A DNA stretch of 64,000 bases from Ideonella sp. (GTDB lineage: Bacteria; Pseudomonadota; Gammaproteobacteria; Burkholderiales; Burkholderiaceae_C): the NCBI RefSeq assembly GCF_016702655.1, contig NZ_JADJDO010000016.1, positions 87,202 through 151,201 of the forward strand, given 5' to 3'. How positions within the stretch are numbered: position 1 is the first letter of the stretch; each line of letters starts with the position of its first letter. Positions 48,990 to 59,824 of this stretch are shown piece after piece. Under the pieces are notes generated by a model. It searched no databases. It had not been told where the DNA came from and worked only from the letters and a program-made list of their open reading frames with translations. A program made the translations under genes and the position numbers.

Positions 48990-51824
48990 TTATGCGGCGA
49001 GCCCATCGTTCAGCGAGTTCATCACCTGCGGCAACTCCGCGCCGAAGAGTTGATGTACCCGCCCCAGCCCGCCGCGCTGGTCGAAGGGCGCGTAGCCAAA
49101 ATCCTCGGCCTCGATGCCGAGGTTCGATGCGATGTGCTCGGCCATCTGCTCCAGCCACCAGCGCTGCTCGTCGGTGAAGGCCTTGCCCTCTCTTTCCCGA
49201 TTCACCTGCTGCTGCGCCATCCACGCCTTGAAGTTCAAAGCCACGCGCTCGGGGTAGGGCACGAGTTCGTTCTCCTGGTGCATGGCGTATCGCACCAGCG
49301 AGACCAGGTCGGTCAGGATGCGGCGGCGGCTCGCGCCCCTTACCTTTCCTTCGCCCTTGCTCTGGTCCAGCGCGGCATACGCCTGCCAGAGCTGGCTTTC
49401 GGTCCACAGGTGCGGCGGGGCTTGCAGCGTGTCGGCCAGCGCCTTCAGGTCTTCGAACTTGAGCGGCGCTTTGGTCGGACGGTTGTAGAGGATCTGCAGC
49501 GCGGTGATCTCGTCGCGATGTTCCTCGATGAAGGCTTCGAAGCTCTGCACGATGCCTTGGGCCCGCTCGCGCGCGGCCTCGGAGAAGCCGGCTTCGAGCA
49601 CGCGGTCCTGCGTGACGGTGTCGATCACCAGTTCCTTCTGCTGCTTGAGGGTGAGGATCAGCGTGCGCAGCGCGGGGTTGGAGAGCGGCTTGACGGCATT
49701 GCGCAGCGCGGCCTCGGCCTCCTGCGGCGAGCGGTCCTCGCGCGGGTCCAGCGCCTGCACGATGCCGCGCGACAGTTCCTTCAGGCCCAGGCCGCCGGCT
49801 TCGGCCACCACCTTGGCGCGGTCGGCGTCGGTCAGCTGGGGGTCCAGCCGCGCCAGGCGCACCGCCACGCTCGAAAGCACCTCGGGCTCCACGTTGCCCA
49901 GGCTCACGGCCTGCAGCAGCGCGTCGAGCGGCACGCTCTTCTTCTGGTCCATCGGCCGGCTGTCGGTCTTGTCGCGTTCGCACACGCCCACGCAGTCGAC
50001 GATGACGAACCGGTCCTTGTGCACGTGCTCGCCGGGGTTCACGCCGCGCAGGTCGTCGTCCTTGATCACGCGCACGCCGCGGCCCTTCATCTGCTCGAAG
50101 AAGCTGCGGCTCTTCACGCTGCGCATGAAGACCACGATCTCCACCGGCTTGATGTCGGTGCCGGTGGCGATCATGTCCACGGTGACGGCGATGCGCGGGT
50201 AGTAGCTGGTGCGGAAGGCCTTGATCAGCTCCTCCGGCTTGGCTCCGGTGGTGCGGTAGGTGATCTTCTGCGCGAACTCGTTGCCGCGGCTGAATTCCTC
50301 GCGCAGGATGCCGACGATGGCCTCGGCGTGGTTGTCGTCCTTGGCGAAGACCAGCGTCTTGGGCAGCTCCTGCCGCTGCGGGAACAGGTCGCTCTGCCAG
50401 CGGTCGCGCAGCGTGCGGGCTATTGCGCGGATCTGGTCGGGCGTCTGCACGCTGCGGTCCAACTCTTCGGGCGCGTACTCGAAGTCGTCGTCGAGCTGCC
50501 AGTCGCGCCGCGCGCGGGTGGGCTTGTCCAGCACCTGCAGCCAGTAGCCGGCCTCCACGGTGCTGCCGGCCTCGGAGACCTCGGTCTTGATGCGGTAGAC
50601 GTCGTAGTTGACGTTCACTTGATCGACCACCGCTTGCGCGTGGGTGTACTCCATCACCAGGTTGCGGTTGAAGAAGCCGAAGGTCTGCTTGTTGGGCGTG
50701 GCCGTCAGGCCGATCAGGTGCGCGTCGAAGTACTCCAGCACCTGGCGCCACAGGTTGTAGATGCTGCGGTGCGCCTCGTCGGTGACGATGATGTCGAAGG
50801 TCTCGATCGGATAGCGCGGGTTGTAGGCGATCGGCTCCGGGTCCTTGAACAGGCTTTCGGTCTGCTCGGTGCTGCGCTCGTCGTCCTCCTCGGCCAGCTC
50901 GCGGCCCTTGAGCATCGAGAACATGCGCTGGATGGTGCTGATGCACACGCGCGCGGATCGGTCGAGCTGGTTGCTGGCGAGGTGCTGGACGATGTATTCC
51001 TCGCCGAACTTGTAGTTGTTGACCGGCGAGACGTAGGCATCGAACTCCTTCTTCGTCTGCCGGCCGAGGTTGCCGCGGTCGACCAGGAACAGCACGCGCC
51101 GCGCACCTCCGAACTTGATCAGCCGGTAGATGAAGCTGATGGCGGTGAAGGTCTTGCCGCTGCCGGTGGCCATCTGGATCAGCGCGCGCGGCTTGTTGGC
51201 GGCCAGGCTCTTTTCCAGGTTGCGGATGGCGACGATCTGCGCCGGCCAGAGCTTGAAGTCGCCCCACTCGGTGACGAGCGGCGGCATGGCCTGCAGGCGG
51301 GCGAGCATGGTGCCGGTGCGGCGCTCGGCCTGGGCCGCTGGCGGCGCGCCGTCGCTGGTCAGCACGGTGGCCGGTGCGCCCGGCGGGTCGGTACTGGCCT
51401 GGGCCAGCCAGTCGGCCAGCGTCTCCGGCCGATGGAAGGCGAACACCGGCCGCGCCCGCGGGGATGGGTCCAGCCCGTTGGTGAAGTGGGTCTCGATGCC
51501 GGTGCTCTCGTAGACGAAGGGCAGCGGCCGCCGCCACGCCGGCAGCGCGGGCGGCAGGCCCTGCGCGTAGCGGGCGGACTGCGCCTCCACGCCCGTGAGC
51601 GTGGCGCCCTGCTTCTTGGCCTCGATCACGCCGCAGGCCTTGCCCTCCACGTACAGCAGGTAGTCGGCCGTGCCGTGGCCCGGGTTCAGCTCGAACTCGC
51701 GCAGTGCCACGCCGCGCGCGGCCTGCAGATCGGCGGCCTTGAAGTCCTGCACCGCCCAGCCGGCGGCCGCGAGCAGGCGGTCGATCTCGCGTCGCGCCAG
51801 TTGCTCGGGCGGCGCGCCGGTCAT
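48990..51824 (-). CDS. hsdR: Type I restriction-modification system restriction subunit
   Basis: 944 residues. N-terminal nuclease of the PD-(D/E)xK type: HGTADYLLYVEGKACGVIEA with D54, E68 and K70. Then a superfamily 2 helicase motor: Walker A IQMATGSGKTFTAISF, motif II IIVTDEAHRSIYN, motif III LIGLTATPNKQTFGF, and later MIATGTDIKPVEIVVF and RGVRVIK. No defect is visible. Its ATG at 51824 overlaps the stop codon of ATPase D of the peptide transporter (ATGA), so it is transcribed and translated together with that operon. Confidence 0.96.
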   Translation of the reverse strand: MTGAPPEQLARREIDRLLAAAGWAVQDFKAADLQAARGVALREFELNPGHGTADYLLYVEGKACGVIEAKKQGATLTGVEAQSARYAQGLPPALPAWRRPLPFVYESTGIETHFTNGLDPSPRARPVFAFHRPETLADWLAQASTDPPGAPATVLTSDGAPPAAQAERRTGTMLARLQAMPPLVTEWGDFKLWPAQIVAIRNLEKSLAANKPRALIQMATGSGKTFTAISFIYRLIKFGGARRVLFLVDRGNLGRQTKKEFDAYVSPVNNYKFGEEYIVQHLASNQLDRSARVCISTIQRMFSMLKGRELAEEDDERSTEQTESLFKDPEPIAYNPRYPIETFDIIVTDEAHRSIYNLWRQVLEYFDAHLIGLTATPNKQTFGFFNRNLVMEYTHAQAVVDQVNVNYDVYRIKTEVSEAGSTVEAGYWLQVLDKPTRARRDWQLDDDFEYAPEELDRSVQTPDQIRAIARTLRDRWQSDLFPQRQELPKTLVFAKDDNHAEAIVGILREEFSRGNEFAQKITYRTTGAKPEELIKAFRTSYYPRIAVTVDMIATGTDIKPVEIVVFMRSVKSRSFFEQMKGRGVRVIKDDDLRGVNPGEHVHKDRFVIVDCVGVCERDKTDSRPMDQKKSVPLDALLQAVSLGNVEPEVLSSVAVRLARLDPQLTDADRAKVVAEAGGLGLKELSRGIVQALDPREDRSPQEAEAALRNAVKPLSNPALRTLILTLKQQKELVIDTVTQDRVLEAGFSEAARERAQGIVQSFEAFIEEHRDEITALQILYNRPTKAPLKFEDLKALADTLQAPPHLWTESQLWQAYAALDQSKGEGKVRGASRRRILTDLVSLVRYAMHQENELVPYPERVALNFKAWMAQQQVNREREGKAFTDEQRWWLEQMAEHIASNLGIEAEDFGYAPFDQRGGLGRVHQLFGAELPQVMNSLNDGLAA

Positions 51825-52798
51825 GCGCTCTCCAGCGCCGCGTCGATGCGCAGGCAGCGCGCCTCGTGGCCGGGGCCGATCGCAATCGGCGGCGGCACCG
51901 TCGTGCGGCAGGCAGCGATCGCGATGCGGCAGCGGTCGGTGAACGGGCAGCCGGGCGGCAGGTCGGCGAGCTCGGGCACCGTGCCGGCGATCGTCTGCAG
52001 CCGTGTGCCCGGCGCCGCACCGAGCTTGGGCCGCGCGGCGAACAGGCCCTGCGTGTAGGGGTGCGCCATGCGGCCGAAGACCTCGGCGGTCGGCCCGCTC
52101 TCGACCACGCTGCCGCCGTACATCACGAGCATGCGCTGCACGTTCTCGGCGATCACGCCCAGGTCGTGCGAGATCAGCAGCAGCGCCATGCCGCGCTCGG
52201 CGACGAGGTCGGCGATGAGGTCGAGGATCTGGCCCTGGATCGTCACGTCGAGCGCCGTCGTCGGCTCGTCGGCGACCAGCAGGTCGGGACCACAGGCGAG
52301 CGCCATCGCGATCGTCGCGCGCTGGCGTTGGCCGCCCGAGAGCTGGTGCGGATAGGCGTCGGCGCGCCGCGCCGCGTCGGGCAGACCGACGCGGTCGAGC
52401 AGCGCGATGGCACGCGCGCGCGCCTCGGCAGCGGGCAGACGCTGGTGCAGCCGCATCGGCTCGGCGACCTGGCGGCCGATCGTGTGCAGCGGGTTCAAGG
52501 CCGTCATCGGCTCCTGGAAGATGATGCCGATGCGGTTGCCGCGCAACTTGCACATCTCGGCGTCGCTGCGGCCGACGAGCTCCTCGCCGTCGAAACGCAT
52601 GCTGCCGCTGACGACCGCGCGCTCCGGCAGCAGCCCCAGCAACGCCAGCGCGGTGATCGACTTGCCGCAGCCCGATTCGCCGATCAGCCCGAGCGTCGCG
52701 CCGCGTTCGAGCGTAAAACTCACGCCGCGCACGGCGTCGGCAGGGCCGCGCTGGGTCTGCAGGCGCACGCGAAGGTCGGTGACTTGGAGCAGCGGCAT
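51821..52798 (-). CDS. Peptide-type ABC transporter ATPase (DppD-like)
   Basis: 325 residues from ATG 52798. Walker A GESGCGKSI, Q-loop FQEPMTALNPLHTI, signature LSGGQRQRATIAMAL, Walker B LLVADEP, switch His LLISHDLGVI, and the C-terminal CPFTDRCRIAIAAC domain of oligopeptide ATPases. Partner of the ATPase at 42549-43550. Normally next to it and to the permeases, but here bounded on both sides by foreign-looking gene blocks. Confidence 0.95.
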   Translation of the reverse strand: MPLLQVTDLRVRLQTQRGPADAVRGVSFTLERGATLGLIGESGCGKSITALALLGLLPERAVVSGSMRFDGEELVGRSDAEMCKLRGNRIGIIFQEPMTALNPLHTIGRQVAEPMRLHQRLPAAEARARAIALLDRVGLPDAARRADAYPHQLSGGQRQRATIAMALACGPDLLVADEPTTALDVTIQGQILDLIADLVAERGMALLLISHDLGVIAENVQRMLVMYGGSVVESGPTAEVFGRMAHPYTQGLFAARPKLGAAPGTRLQTIAGTVPELADLPPGCPFTDRCRIAIAACRTTVPPPIAIGPGHEARCLRIDAALESA

Positions 52799-52836
52799 GG
52801 CGGTGGCGTGACGCGAGGTTAACCGACCGCCGCGGC

Positions 52837-52856
52837 GCCGCCGCCCGCGCGGCGGC
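52837..52856. repeat. Perfect hairpin upstream of ATPase D
   Basis: GCCGCCGC (52837-52844) pairs with GCGGCGGC (52849-52856) around a 4-base loop in the 163-base gap upstream of the ATPase D gene. It lies at the edge of the second gene block inserted in the transporter operon. No T-run follows on either strand. Confidence 0.4.
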
Positions 52857-52961
52857 TCGCTCAAGGCGGGCTCGCCTCGCGTTGCGTGCCGTCAACGACG
52901 CGCCGCGCGGCCTTCGTAGAGTGGTTAGCGGTCACAGCTTCGACCTGCAGCCTTGAATCGA

Positions 52962-53423
52962 ATGGCACTCATCCTGAAAGGACTCTGTATAGCTTTGAAC
53001 CGCCGCCCTCGGTTGGTCCGCGGCGCACGGCTCTATGTTGCAGCGTTTGGCGCCGGAGCGTTAATGCTCATGACCTTCATTGCAATCATTTCCGGCGAGG
53101 GATTGAATGAGACCGTGCCTATCTTCTTCTTCGAAGCAGCCTTTGTCGTCGCCCTCATTGCCTCGCCTCGCATACCGCGTGTCGGATGGCTCATCGCCGT
53201 TGTCATCTTCGTTCATCTGGCGGTGCTGTTGTACTGGTTGGCATTCCTCTTTGCCGTACCCGTGCCAAGTGGCAGTGCTGCACAAAGCCTGGGTGCCCGA
53301 GGCCTCACCGTGCTGCTAATGCTTCCATTGGTCGCGCAAATGGCGTTGCTGATCTGGCGCCTTGGCTCCAGCGCTGAGCAATCGGAAGACTCGTTGTCCC
53401 CCAAAGCATCGGCGAATCAATGA
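52962..53423 (+). CDS. Hypothetical membrane protein, four helices
   Basis: 153 residues from ATG 52962; a TTG in frame at 52953 is possible. Hydrophobic segments: YVAAFGAGALMLMTFIAIIS, VPIFFFEAAFVVALIA, VGWLIAVVIFVHLAVLLYWL and LTVLLMLPLVAQMALLIW. The base composition is clearly less GC-rich than its neighbours and third positions are less biased, which suggests recent transfer. I do not recognise the family. Confidence 0.65.
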   Translation: MALILKGLCIALNRRPRLVRGARLYVAAFGAGALMLMTFIAIISGEGLNETVPIFFFEAAFVVALIASPRIPRVGWLIAVVIFVHLAVLLYWLAFLFAVPVPSGSAAQSLGARGLTVLLMLPLVAQMALLIWRLGSSAEQSEDSLSPKASANQ

Positions 53424-53568
53424 ACTTGCTCGTGGGCCAGTTGACCGACCGCACATTGCACTTTTTCATACATGCGTTGATGACGGCTAACCGCGCGTTC
53501 CAGCGGACTGCCTTCGGCAGCCGCTGAACGCGAACGATCACCGTCGAACGGAGGCGCGCAGCCGAGCC

Positions 53569-55398
53569 ATGCGGATCAAGACCCTTCTCGCCCTGGCCGG
53601 CGCGGCACTGCTCGCGGCCTGCGCATCGACCACCGAGTTGAAGCTGCCGCAGGGCAGCCTGCTGCCCGAGGTGCATCTGTCGGTGCCGCGCGAACTCGGC
53701 GAGCGGCTCGCCAACGCGCCCGACTGCTGCGCGTCGCTCGCCGAGCTGCCGTATCGCGACCTGTCGCTCGGCGAGAAGGGCCCGCGCCTGCTCATGGGCA
53801 CGCGCCTGCTCATCGACGAGAGTTCGCCGGCCTTCACGTTCGAGAGCGGCAAGAGCTACTTCGCGGCATTCAGGCTGCCGCGCGACGGGCGCCCGCTGGT
53901 CTTCGGCGTGACGAGCTTCTTCTCAGGCGGCCTGCCCGGACGCTTCATGCTGGAGCTCGACCCGTCGCCGCTCCTGTTCCGGCCCGCGCTGCTGGTGCTC
54001 GACGAACGCTTTCGCGTCCGCCGCACGATCCCGGCCGAGTGGGTCGACCCCGAGTGCGAGCTAAACATGCAGCGGGGCGTCTACCGCCTGGTGGTCGAGA
54101 TCAGCGAACCGCCGTCGGAGGCGGCCTATCTCGTCGTCGCGACCACCGACGAGCTGCGTCGGCGCGACGGCGAGAAGGTCTGCAAGCGCGTCCAGCACGG
54201 CTTCAGTCCGATCGGCGAGGTCGTCGTGGCCATCGCTGGCCTGGAGGTCGACGACGGGCGCGTCGAGCTCGCTGCCTGGGCCGAGTGGGCCGGGCCGGGG
54301 GCGGTGCCGCTCACCTTCTGGGAATTCGTGGCCGGCGAGTCGCGCGCGGGCCATCTCGTGCTCGGCGAACGCGAGCTGCACTTCGTGCCGGCCAGGCCCT
54401 CCGCGGTGACGCCGCGCATGGACTTCGCCGCGCAGCAGGTGGTCAGCGCGAGCGTCGACGCCGACTCGCTCGTCGTCGGCGTCGTGTCCGGCCCGGCCGG
54501 TGCGCTGCAGCGGCATCGCTTCAAGATCGCGCCGCGCGCCGGGGCGAGGGTGCAGCGCGCGAGCAGTGCCGACTTCAGCGCGGCGCTCGGCCAGCGCATC
54601 CGGCCCGGCGCCCATGTCGAGCGCATCGAGCTGGCCGTGCTGCCCTGGGAACCGAAGGTCGAATTCCTGGCGCGTGTCGACCCGGCCAGCCAGACCGCGC
54701 AGAGCCGCGTCTTCGACAAGGCGATGAGCGCCGGCCTGATGGTGGCGATGCCGTGTGCGATCTGCGAGGCGGGGCTGTGCCCGCCGCAGGCGCTGCTCGG
54801 CTGCGCCGCGCTCTTTGCCGCCGGGGCGGTGATCGGCGGCGCCTTCGGGACGATCGAGGAGCTTTCGTCGGGCGGGCTCACGCTGGCGCCGCCGCCGGCG
54901 CCGGACGCCGCCGCCGTCGAAGCCAAGCGCGCGGCGGTCGCGCCGGTCAGTGCGGTCGCGGGCCGGCGCCTCGCGCAGGGCGGGCTGCAGCGCTGCGTGC
55001 AGCCGCCGTGGGACGAGGCCGCCCGGCAGGGCTGGCGCGAGCAGGGGCGCAGCGCGCAACTGGTGTCGGCCGTGACGCCCGTCGACGGCGACACCGGGGC
55101 CGCAACGGGTACGCCGAGCTACCGCGCCGAGGTGTCCCTGAGATCGATGGGCCTCGTCGCCGGTGCGGACGGCGTGCCGCTCGAGGTCCGCATCGTCGTC
55201 GACGGCCTCGTCCGCCTTCTGGATCGCGCCGGCACGCCCGTCGGCAAGCGCGAGCTCGGCTGGCAGAGCGATGCGATCCCCTTCGAGCGCCTGAGCGATC
55301 CGGACTCAGCCGACGTGCGCGCCGCGCTCGATGCCGCGTGCGAGAGCCTTGGGCAACAAGCCGTGCAGGCGGCGCGCGCGCTCTGGAGCGGGCACTGA
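53569..55398 (+). CDS. Outer-membrane-type lipoprotein with MalM-like N-terminal domain
   Basis: 609 residues. Lipobox LLAACAST at about 15-22 after a short signal sequence. Residues about 40-200 resemble MalM of maltose operons (PDCCASLAELPYRDLSLGEK, SSPAFTFESGKSYFAAFRLP), which bind carbohydrate at the periplasm. A second region follows, and a hydrophobic Gly/Ala segment with several Cys (AMPCAICEAGLCPPQALLGC, then AALFAAGAVIGGAFG) lies near 395-425. The C-terminal part (from about 480) has beta strands only. No maltose genes are nearby. It may be a surface or envelope protein; function unknown. Confidence 0.8.
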   Translation: MRIKTLLALAGAALLAACASTTELKLPQGSLLPEVHLSVPRELGERLANAPDCCASLAELPYRDLSLGEKGPRLLMGTRLLIDESSPAFTFESGKSYFAAFRLPRDGRPLVFGVTSFFSGGLPGRFMLELDPSPLLFRPALLVLDERFRVRRTIPAEWVDPECELNMQRGVYRLVVEISEPPSEAAYLVVATTDELRRRDGEKVCKRVQHGFSPIGEVVVAIAGLEVDDGRVELAAWAEWAGPGAVPLTFWEFVAGESRAGHLVLGERELHFVPARPSAVTPRMDFAAQQVVSASVDADSLVVGVVSGPAGALQRHRFKIAPRAGARVQRASSADFSAALGQRIRPGAHVERIELAVLPWEPKVEFLARVDPASQTAQSRVFDKAMSAGLMVAMPCAICEAGLCPPQALLGCAALFAAGAVIGGAFGTIEELSSGGLTLAPPPAPDAAAVEAKRAAVAPVSAVAGRRLAQGGLQRCVQPPWDEAARQGWREQGRSAQLVSAVTPVDGDTGAATGTPSYRAEVSLRSMGLVAGADGVPLEVRIVVDGLVRLLDRAGTPVGKRELGWQSDAIPFERLSDPDSADVRAALDAACESLGQQAVQAARALWSGH

Positions 55399-55533
55399 GC
55401 GCGCCCGCGCGCACCGCGGCGAAACCCCGGCGCTGGTCGGGCCTTCTTCGCAGTGCGGCGCACGCGCCACGGGGCTTGCCGCACACTGGCGCAACCCGCG
55501 CGATGCCATCGCCCGCGCTTTCGAGAAAAGCCC

Positions 55534-55920
55534 ATGTTCGGCCCCATCACCATTCCCTTCGGCGCCAGGATGCTGTTCAACACCGTCAAGCTGAAGCCCG
55601 GTGTCGACCCCGACGATGTCGACATCGCGCTCGCCGAGATGTGCAACGTCGTCAAGGAGACCTACGGCGGCGACAAGGGCGGCTTCATCGCCGGGCAGGT
55701 GTTCCGCTTCTCGGGCTTCGTTTCCGACGAAGGATCGCTCGGCGGCCTGCACGAGGCCGACCACGACATCGCGATCGTCACCTACTGGCGCTCGTTCGAG
55801 GAGCACGAGCGCTCGCACGCCGATGCGGTGTTTCGCGAGAAGTTCGGTGCGCTCGGCGCGCTCGCCGTGGCCTCGCAGGAGCTCGGCTACGAGCTGTTGT
55901 GGCAGGGCGCGCCCGAGTAG
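55534..55920 (+). CDS. Small monooxygenase-like protein (dimeric alpha-beta barrel)
   Basis: 128 residues from ATG 55534. TVKLKPGVDPDDVDIALAEM and HDIAIVTYWRSFEEHERSHA followed by DAVFREKFGAL fit the ferredoxin-like alpha-beta barrel of antibiotic biosynthesis monooxygenases and related ABM proteins. Usual length about 100, so it is slightly long. No cofactor motif. Function not assigned. It is convergent with the ABC exporter. Confidence 0.6.
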   Translation: MFGPITIPFGARMLFNTVKLKPGVDPDDVDIALAEMCNVVKETYGGDKGGFIAGQVFRFSGFVSDEGSLGGLHEADHDIAIVTYWRSFEEHERSHADAVFREKFGALGALAVASQELGYELLWQGAPE

Positions 55921-55945
55921 CGCCTCGCAGCGCTGCGCCCCCCGC

Positions 55946-57805
<1,860 letters not shown>

Positions 57806-57907
57806 GCGGCGCCGCCTCAGCGCTGGCGCGCGAGGCGCGGGTCGAGATGGTCGAGCGGCCCGTGGTCGAGGCCTGGGAGCCGGCACGTGGCGATCACTGC
57901 GAGGGAG

Positions 57908-58267
57908 TCAGGGTGCCTTTGCCAGCAGGCTCTCATAGGGAATCTTCAGTCCATCATGCAGCCGTTTGACCATGCGAAGACTGAGCGGTCGCTTCCGGTT
58001 CAGCACCTCCGAAACGCGGCCGCTCGGGCCGATGTAGGGCTCCAGGTCACGCGGGGTCAAGCCTTCTTGCTCCATTCGAAACTTGATGGCTTCCACCGGA
58101 TCCGGCGGCCCAAAGTCGTAGTGCATGTTTTCGTAAGCCTCGATGAGGGTGACCAGGACGTCGCGCTCATCAGCCTGCGCAGTGCCCTCTTCGGCCTGGA
58201 AGACCTTCTCGAGGCGGTGCAAGGCGTTCCTCAAGTCGTCATCGTTTCGGATCGGCTTAATAGTCAT
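57908..58267 (-). CDS. higA: HigA-type antitoxin
   Basis: 119 residues. An N-terminal helical toxin-binding part precedes the XRE helix-turn-helix: GLTPRDLEPYIGPSGRVSEV followed by LNRKRPLSLRMVKRLHDGLK. This arrangement (HTH in the C-terminal half) is the HigA form with an upstream toxin gene. It overlaps higB by 11 bases. Confidence 0.93.
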   Translation of the reverse strand: MTIKPIRNDDDLRNALHRLEKVFQAEEGTAQADERDVLVTLIEAYENMHYDFGPPDPVEAIKFRMEQEGLTPRDLEPYIGPSGRVSEVLNRKRPLSLRMVKRLHDGLKIPYESLLAKAP

Positions 58268-58565
58268 TCACTTTCTCCACGTCGATGGCGTCGTACTGGG
58301 CGTGCGTCCCCACGAACTTCACCCAGACGATCCCGGCTTGGTACTGCACTTCCACCACGAGCCGGTATTTGTTGCCGCCGATGTTGAACACCACGCGGTT
58401 GTTGCCGCAGATGCTCGCGCTGGCGAACTGATCCTTGATGTCCTGCGGTGTGCACCATCTTGCTTTGATCGCCTCGTCATGCCAACTGTGCAGTGGGCTC
58501 CGTGCATCCGCGCAACCGGGGCGCTCCCAGAACCTTTTCAGGCTGCTCTTGGCGATGATCCGCAT
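58257..58565 (-). CDS. higB: HigB-type mRNA interferase toxin
   Basis: 102 residues. RIIAKSSLKRFWERPGCADA at the N-terminus, NNRVVFNIGGNKYRLVVEVQ and VWVKFVGTHAQYDAIDVEKV at the C-terminus are the RelE-like HigB core, including the C-terminal His/Tyr region. A ribosome-dependent RNase. Toxin-first order is typical of hig loci. Confidence 0.93.
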   Translation of the reverse strand: MRIIAKSSLKRFWERPGCADARSPLHSWHDEAIKARWCTPQDIKDQFASASICGNNRVVFNIGGNKYRLVVEVQYQAGIVWVKFVGTHAQYDAIDVEKVNDY

Positions 58566-58576
58566 CGCTGCCAGTA

Positions 58577-58593
58577 TCTCCCATTTCGGGAGA
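58577..58593 (-). promoter_or_regulatory. higBA operator palindrome
   Basis: TCTCCC-N5-GGGAGA (58577-58593) is a perfect inverted repeat 11 bases upstream of the higB start, where HigA would be expected to repress transcription. Confidence 0.6.
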
Positions 58594-58639
58594 CATGGTC
58601 AAACAGGCGAGGCTGCCGCATTCCCGCGCACGGTCACTC

Positions 58640-59500
58640 CTACCTCGCCCGCGCCAGCCGCGGGTCGAAGATGTCGCGCAGCCCGTCGCCGAGCAGGTTC
58701 AGGCCGAGCACCGCGAGCACGATCGCGACGCCCGGGAACACCGCCAGCCGCGGCGCCTGGAAGAGCAGCGTCTGCGCCTCGGAGAGCATGCGCCCCCACG
58801 ACGGCTGCGGCGGCTGCGTCCCGAGGCCGAGGTAGGAGAGCGCCGCCTCGGCAAGGATCGCGATCGCGAACCGGATCGTTCCCTGCACGATCAGCACCGA
58901 GGCGATGTTGGGCAGCACATGCTCGATCGTGATCCGCCACGCGCCCTTGCCCGAAGCGCGCGCGGCGAGCACGTACTCGCGCGACCAGACCACGTTGGCC
59001 GACGCGCGCGTGATGCGGGCGAAGGTCGGGATGTTGTAGATCCCGATCGCGATGATCGAGTTGACGATGCCGGGGCCGAACACCGCGGTCATCATGATCG
59101 CCGACAGGATCGCCGGGAACGCGAAGCCGAAGTCCGACACGCGCATGATCAGTTCCTCGACCCAGCCGCGCCTGGCCGACGCGAGCAGGCCGAGCGCGGT
59201 GCCGACGAGAAGGCCGATGCCGACCGCGATCACGCCGACGAGGATCGAGTTGCGCGCGCCGACGAGCAGCAGCGAAGCGACGTCGCGGCCGAGCGTGTCG
59301 GTGCCGAGCCAATGCGCGGCCGAGGGTTGCTGCAGCTTGGCCGGAATGTCGATCTCGTAGGGCGGCCAGGGCGTCCACACGAGCGAAAGCGTCGCGGCGA
59401 GCACGAGCAGCAGCGTGAGCAGGCCGCCGAGCGCGAAGCTGCGGTGGCGCAGGGCGCGGGAGAGGAAGCCGGAGGTTGCGGCGGGAAGGGTGAGGCTCAT
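58640..59500 (-). CDS. Peptide-type ABC transporter permease (DppC-like)
   Basis: 286 residues with six helices. N-terminal HWLGTDTLGRDVASLLLVGA marks the DppC/OppC branch; the EAA loop is EYVLAARASGKGAWRITIEH and the C-terminal pattern LLGDGLRDIFDPRLA is typical. It follows the permease B gene after a 324-base gap, and the rest of the operon resumes only at 52.8 kb. Confidence 0.95.
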   Translation of the reverse strand: MSLTLPAATSGFLSRALRHRSFALGGLLTLLLVLAATLSLVWTPWPPYEIDIPAKLQQPSAAHWLGTDTLGRDVASLLLVGARNSILVGVIAVGIGLLVGTALGLLASARRGWVEELIMRVSDFGFAFPAILSAIMMTAVFGPGIVNSIIAIGIYNIPTFARITRASANVVWSREYVLAARASGKGAWRITIEHVLPNIASVLIVQGTIRFAIAILAEAALSYLGLGTQPPQPSWGRMLSEAQTLLFQAPRLAVFPGVAIVLAVLGLNLLGDGLRDIFDPRLARAR

Positions 59501-59824
59501 GGGGAGGGTGGCTGTGCCGCCTTGCGAGCCGAAATGCGAGCCGAGATGCGGGCGGGGCAGCGAGCGTGGCCGGCGGCCCGGGCATGCGTTCTCCGGCCCA
59601 CGCTCGCGGGCGCGGCACCGAGGCCGGCAATCCTTGCCTCGTCAACACTGCCGTGGCGTGCGCGCTGCCAGGCGACCGCGAATGGGGCCTGCGCCCGCAC
59701 GCCCGAACCGCCGGCCAGGGCGGCGCACCGGCTTGCGGGTTGGCACGTCCTGGCCGCGCTGCCGCCTGGGCACCGGTACGCGCGCCGCCGCGTCACGCAG
59801 CCGCGCCCCGCCGCAGGACCGGGC
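59501..59824. other. Gap of 324 bases between permease genes C and B
   Basis: Such permease genes normally abut or overlap. Here very GC-rich sequence without a supported gene separates them. Short open frames show no protein-like features. No clear repeat or insertion-sequence end was found, although the length and place suggest a scar or inserted regulatory sequence. Confidence 0.5.

Noticed and set aside
43551..51824. Integrase, transposase or attachment sites at the RM island
   Set aside because: No recombinase gene or flanking direct repeat was found, so the mechanism of insertion stays open.
49050..52058. 1002-residue open frame on the plus strand
   Set aside because: It is antisense to hsdR, whose nuclease and helicase motifs are complete. 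It has no motif of its own.
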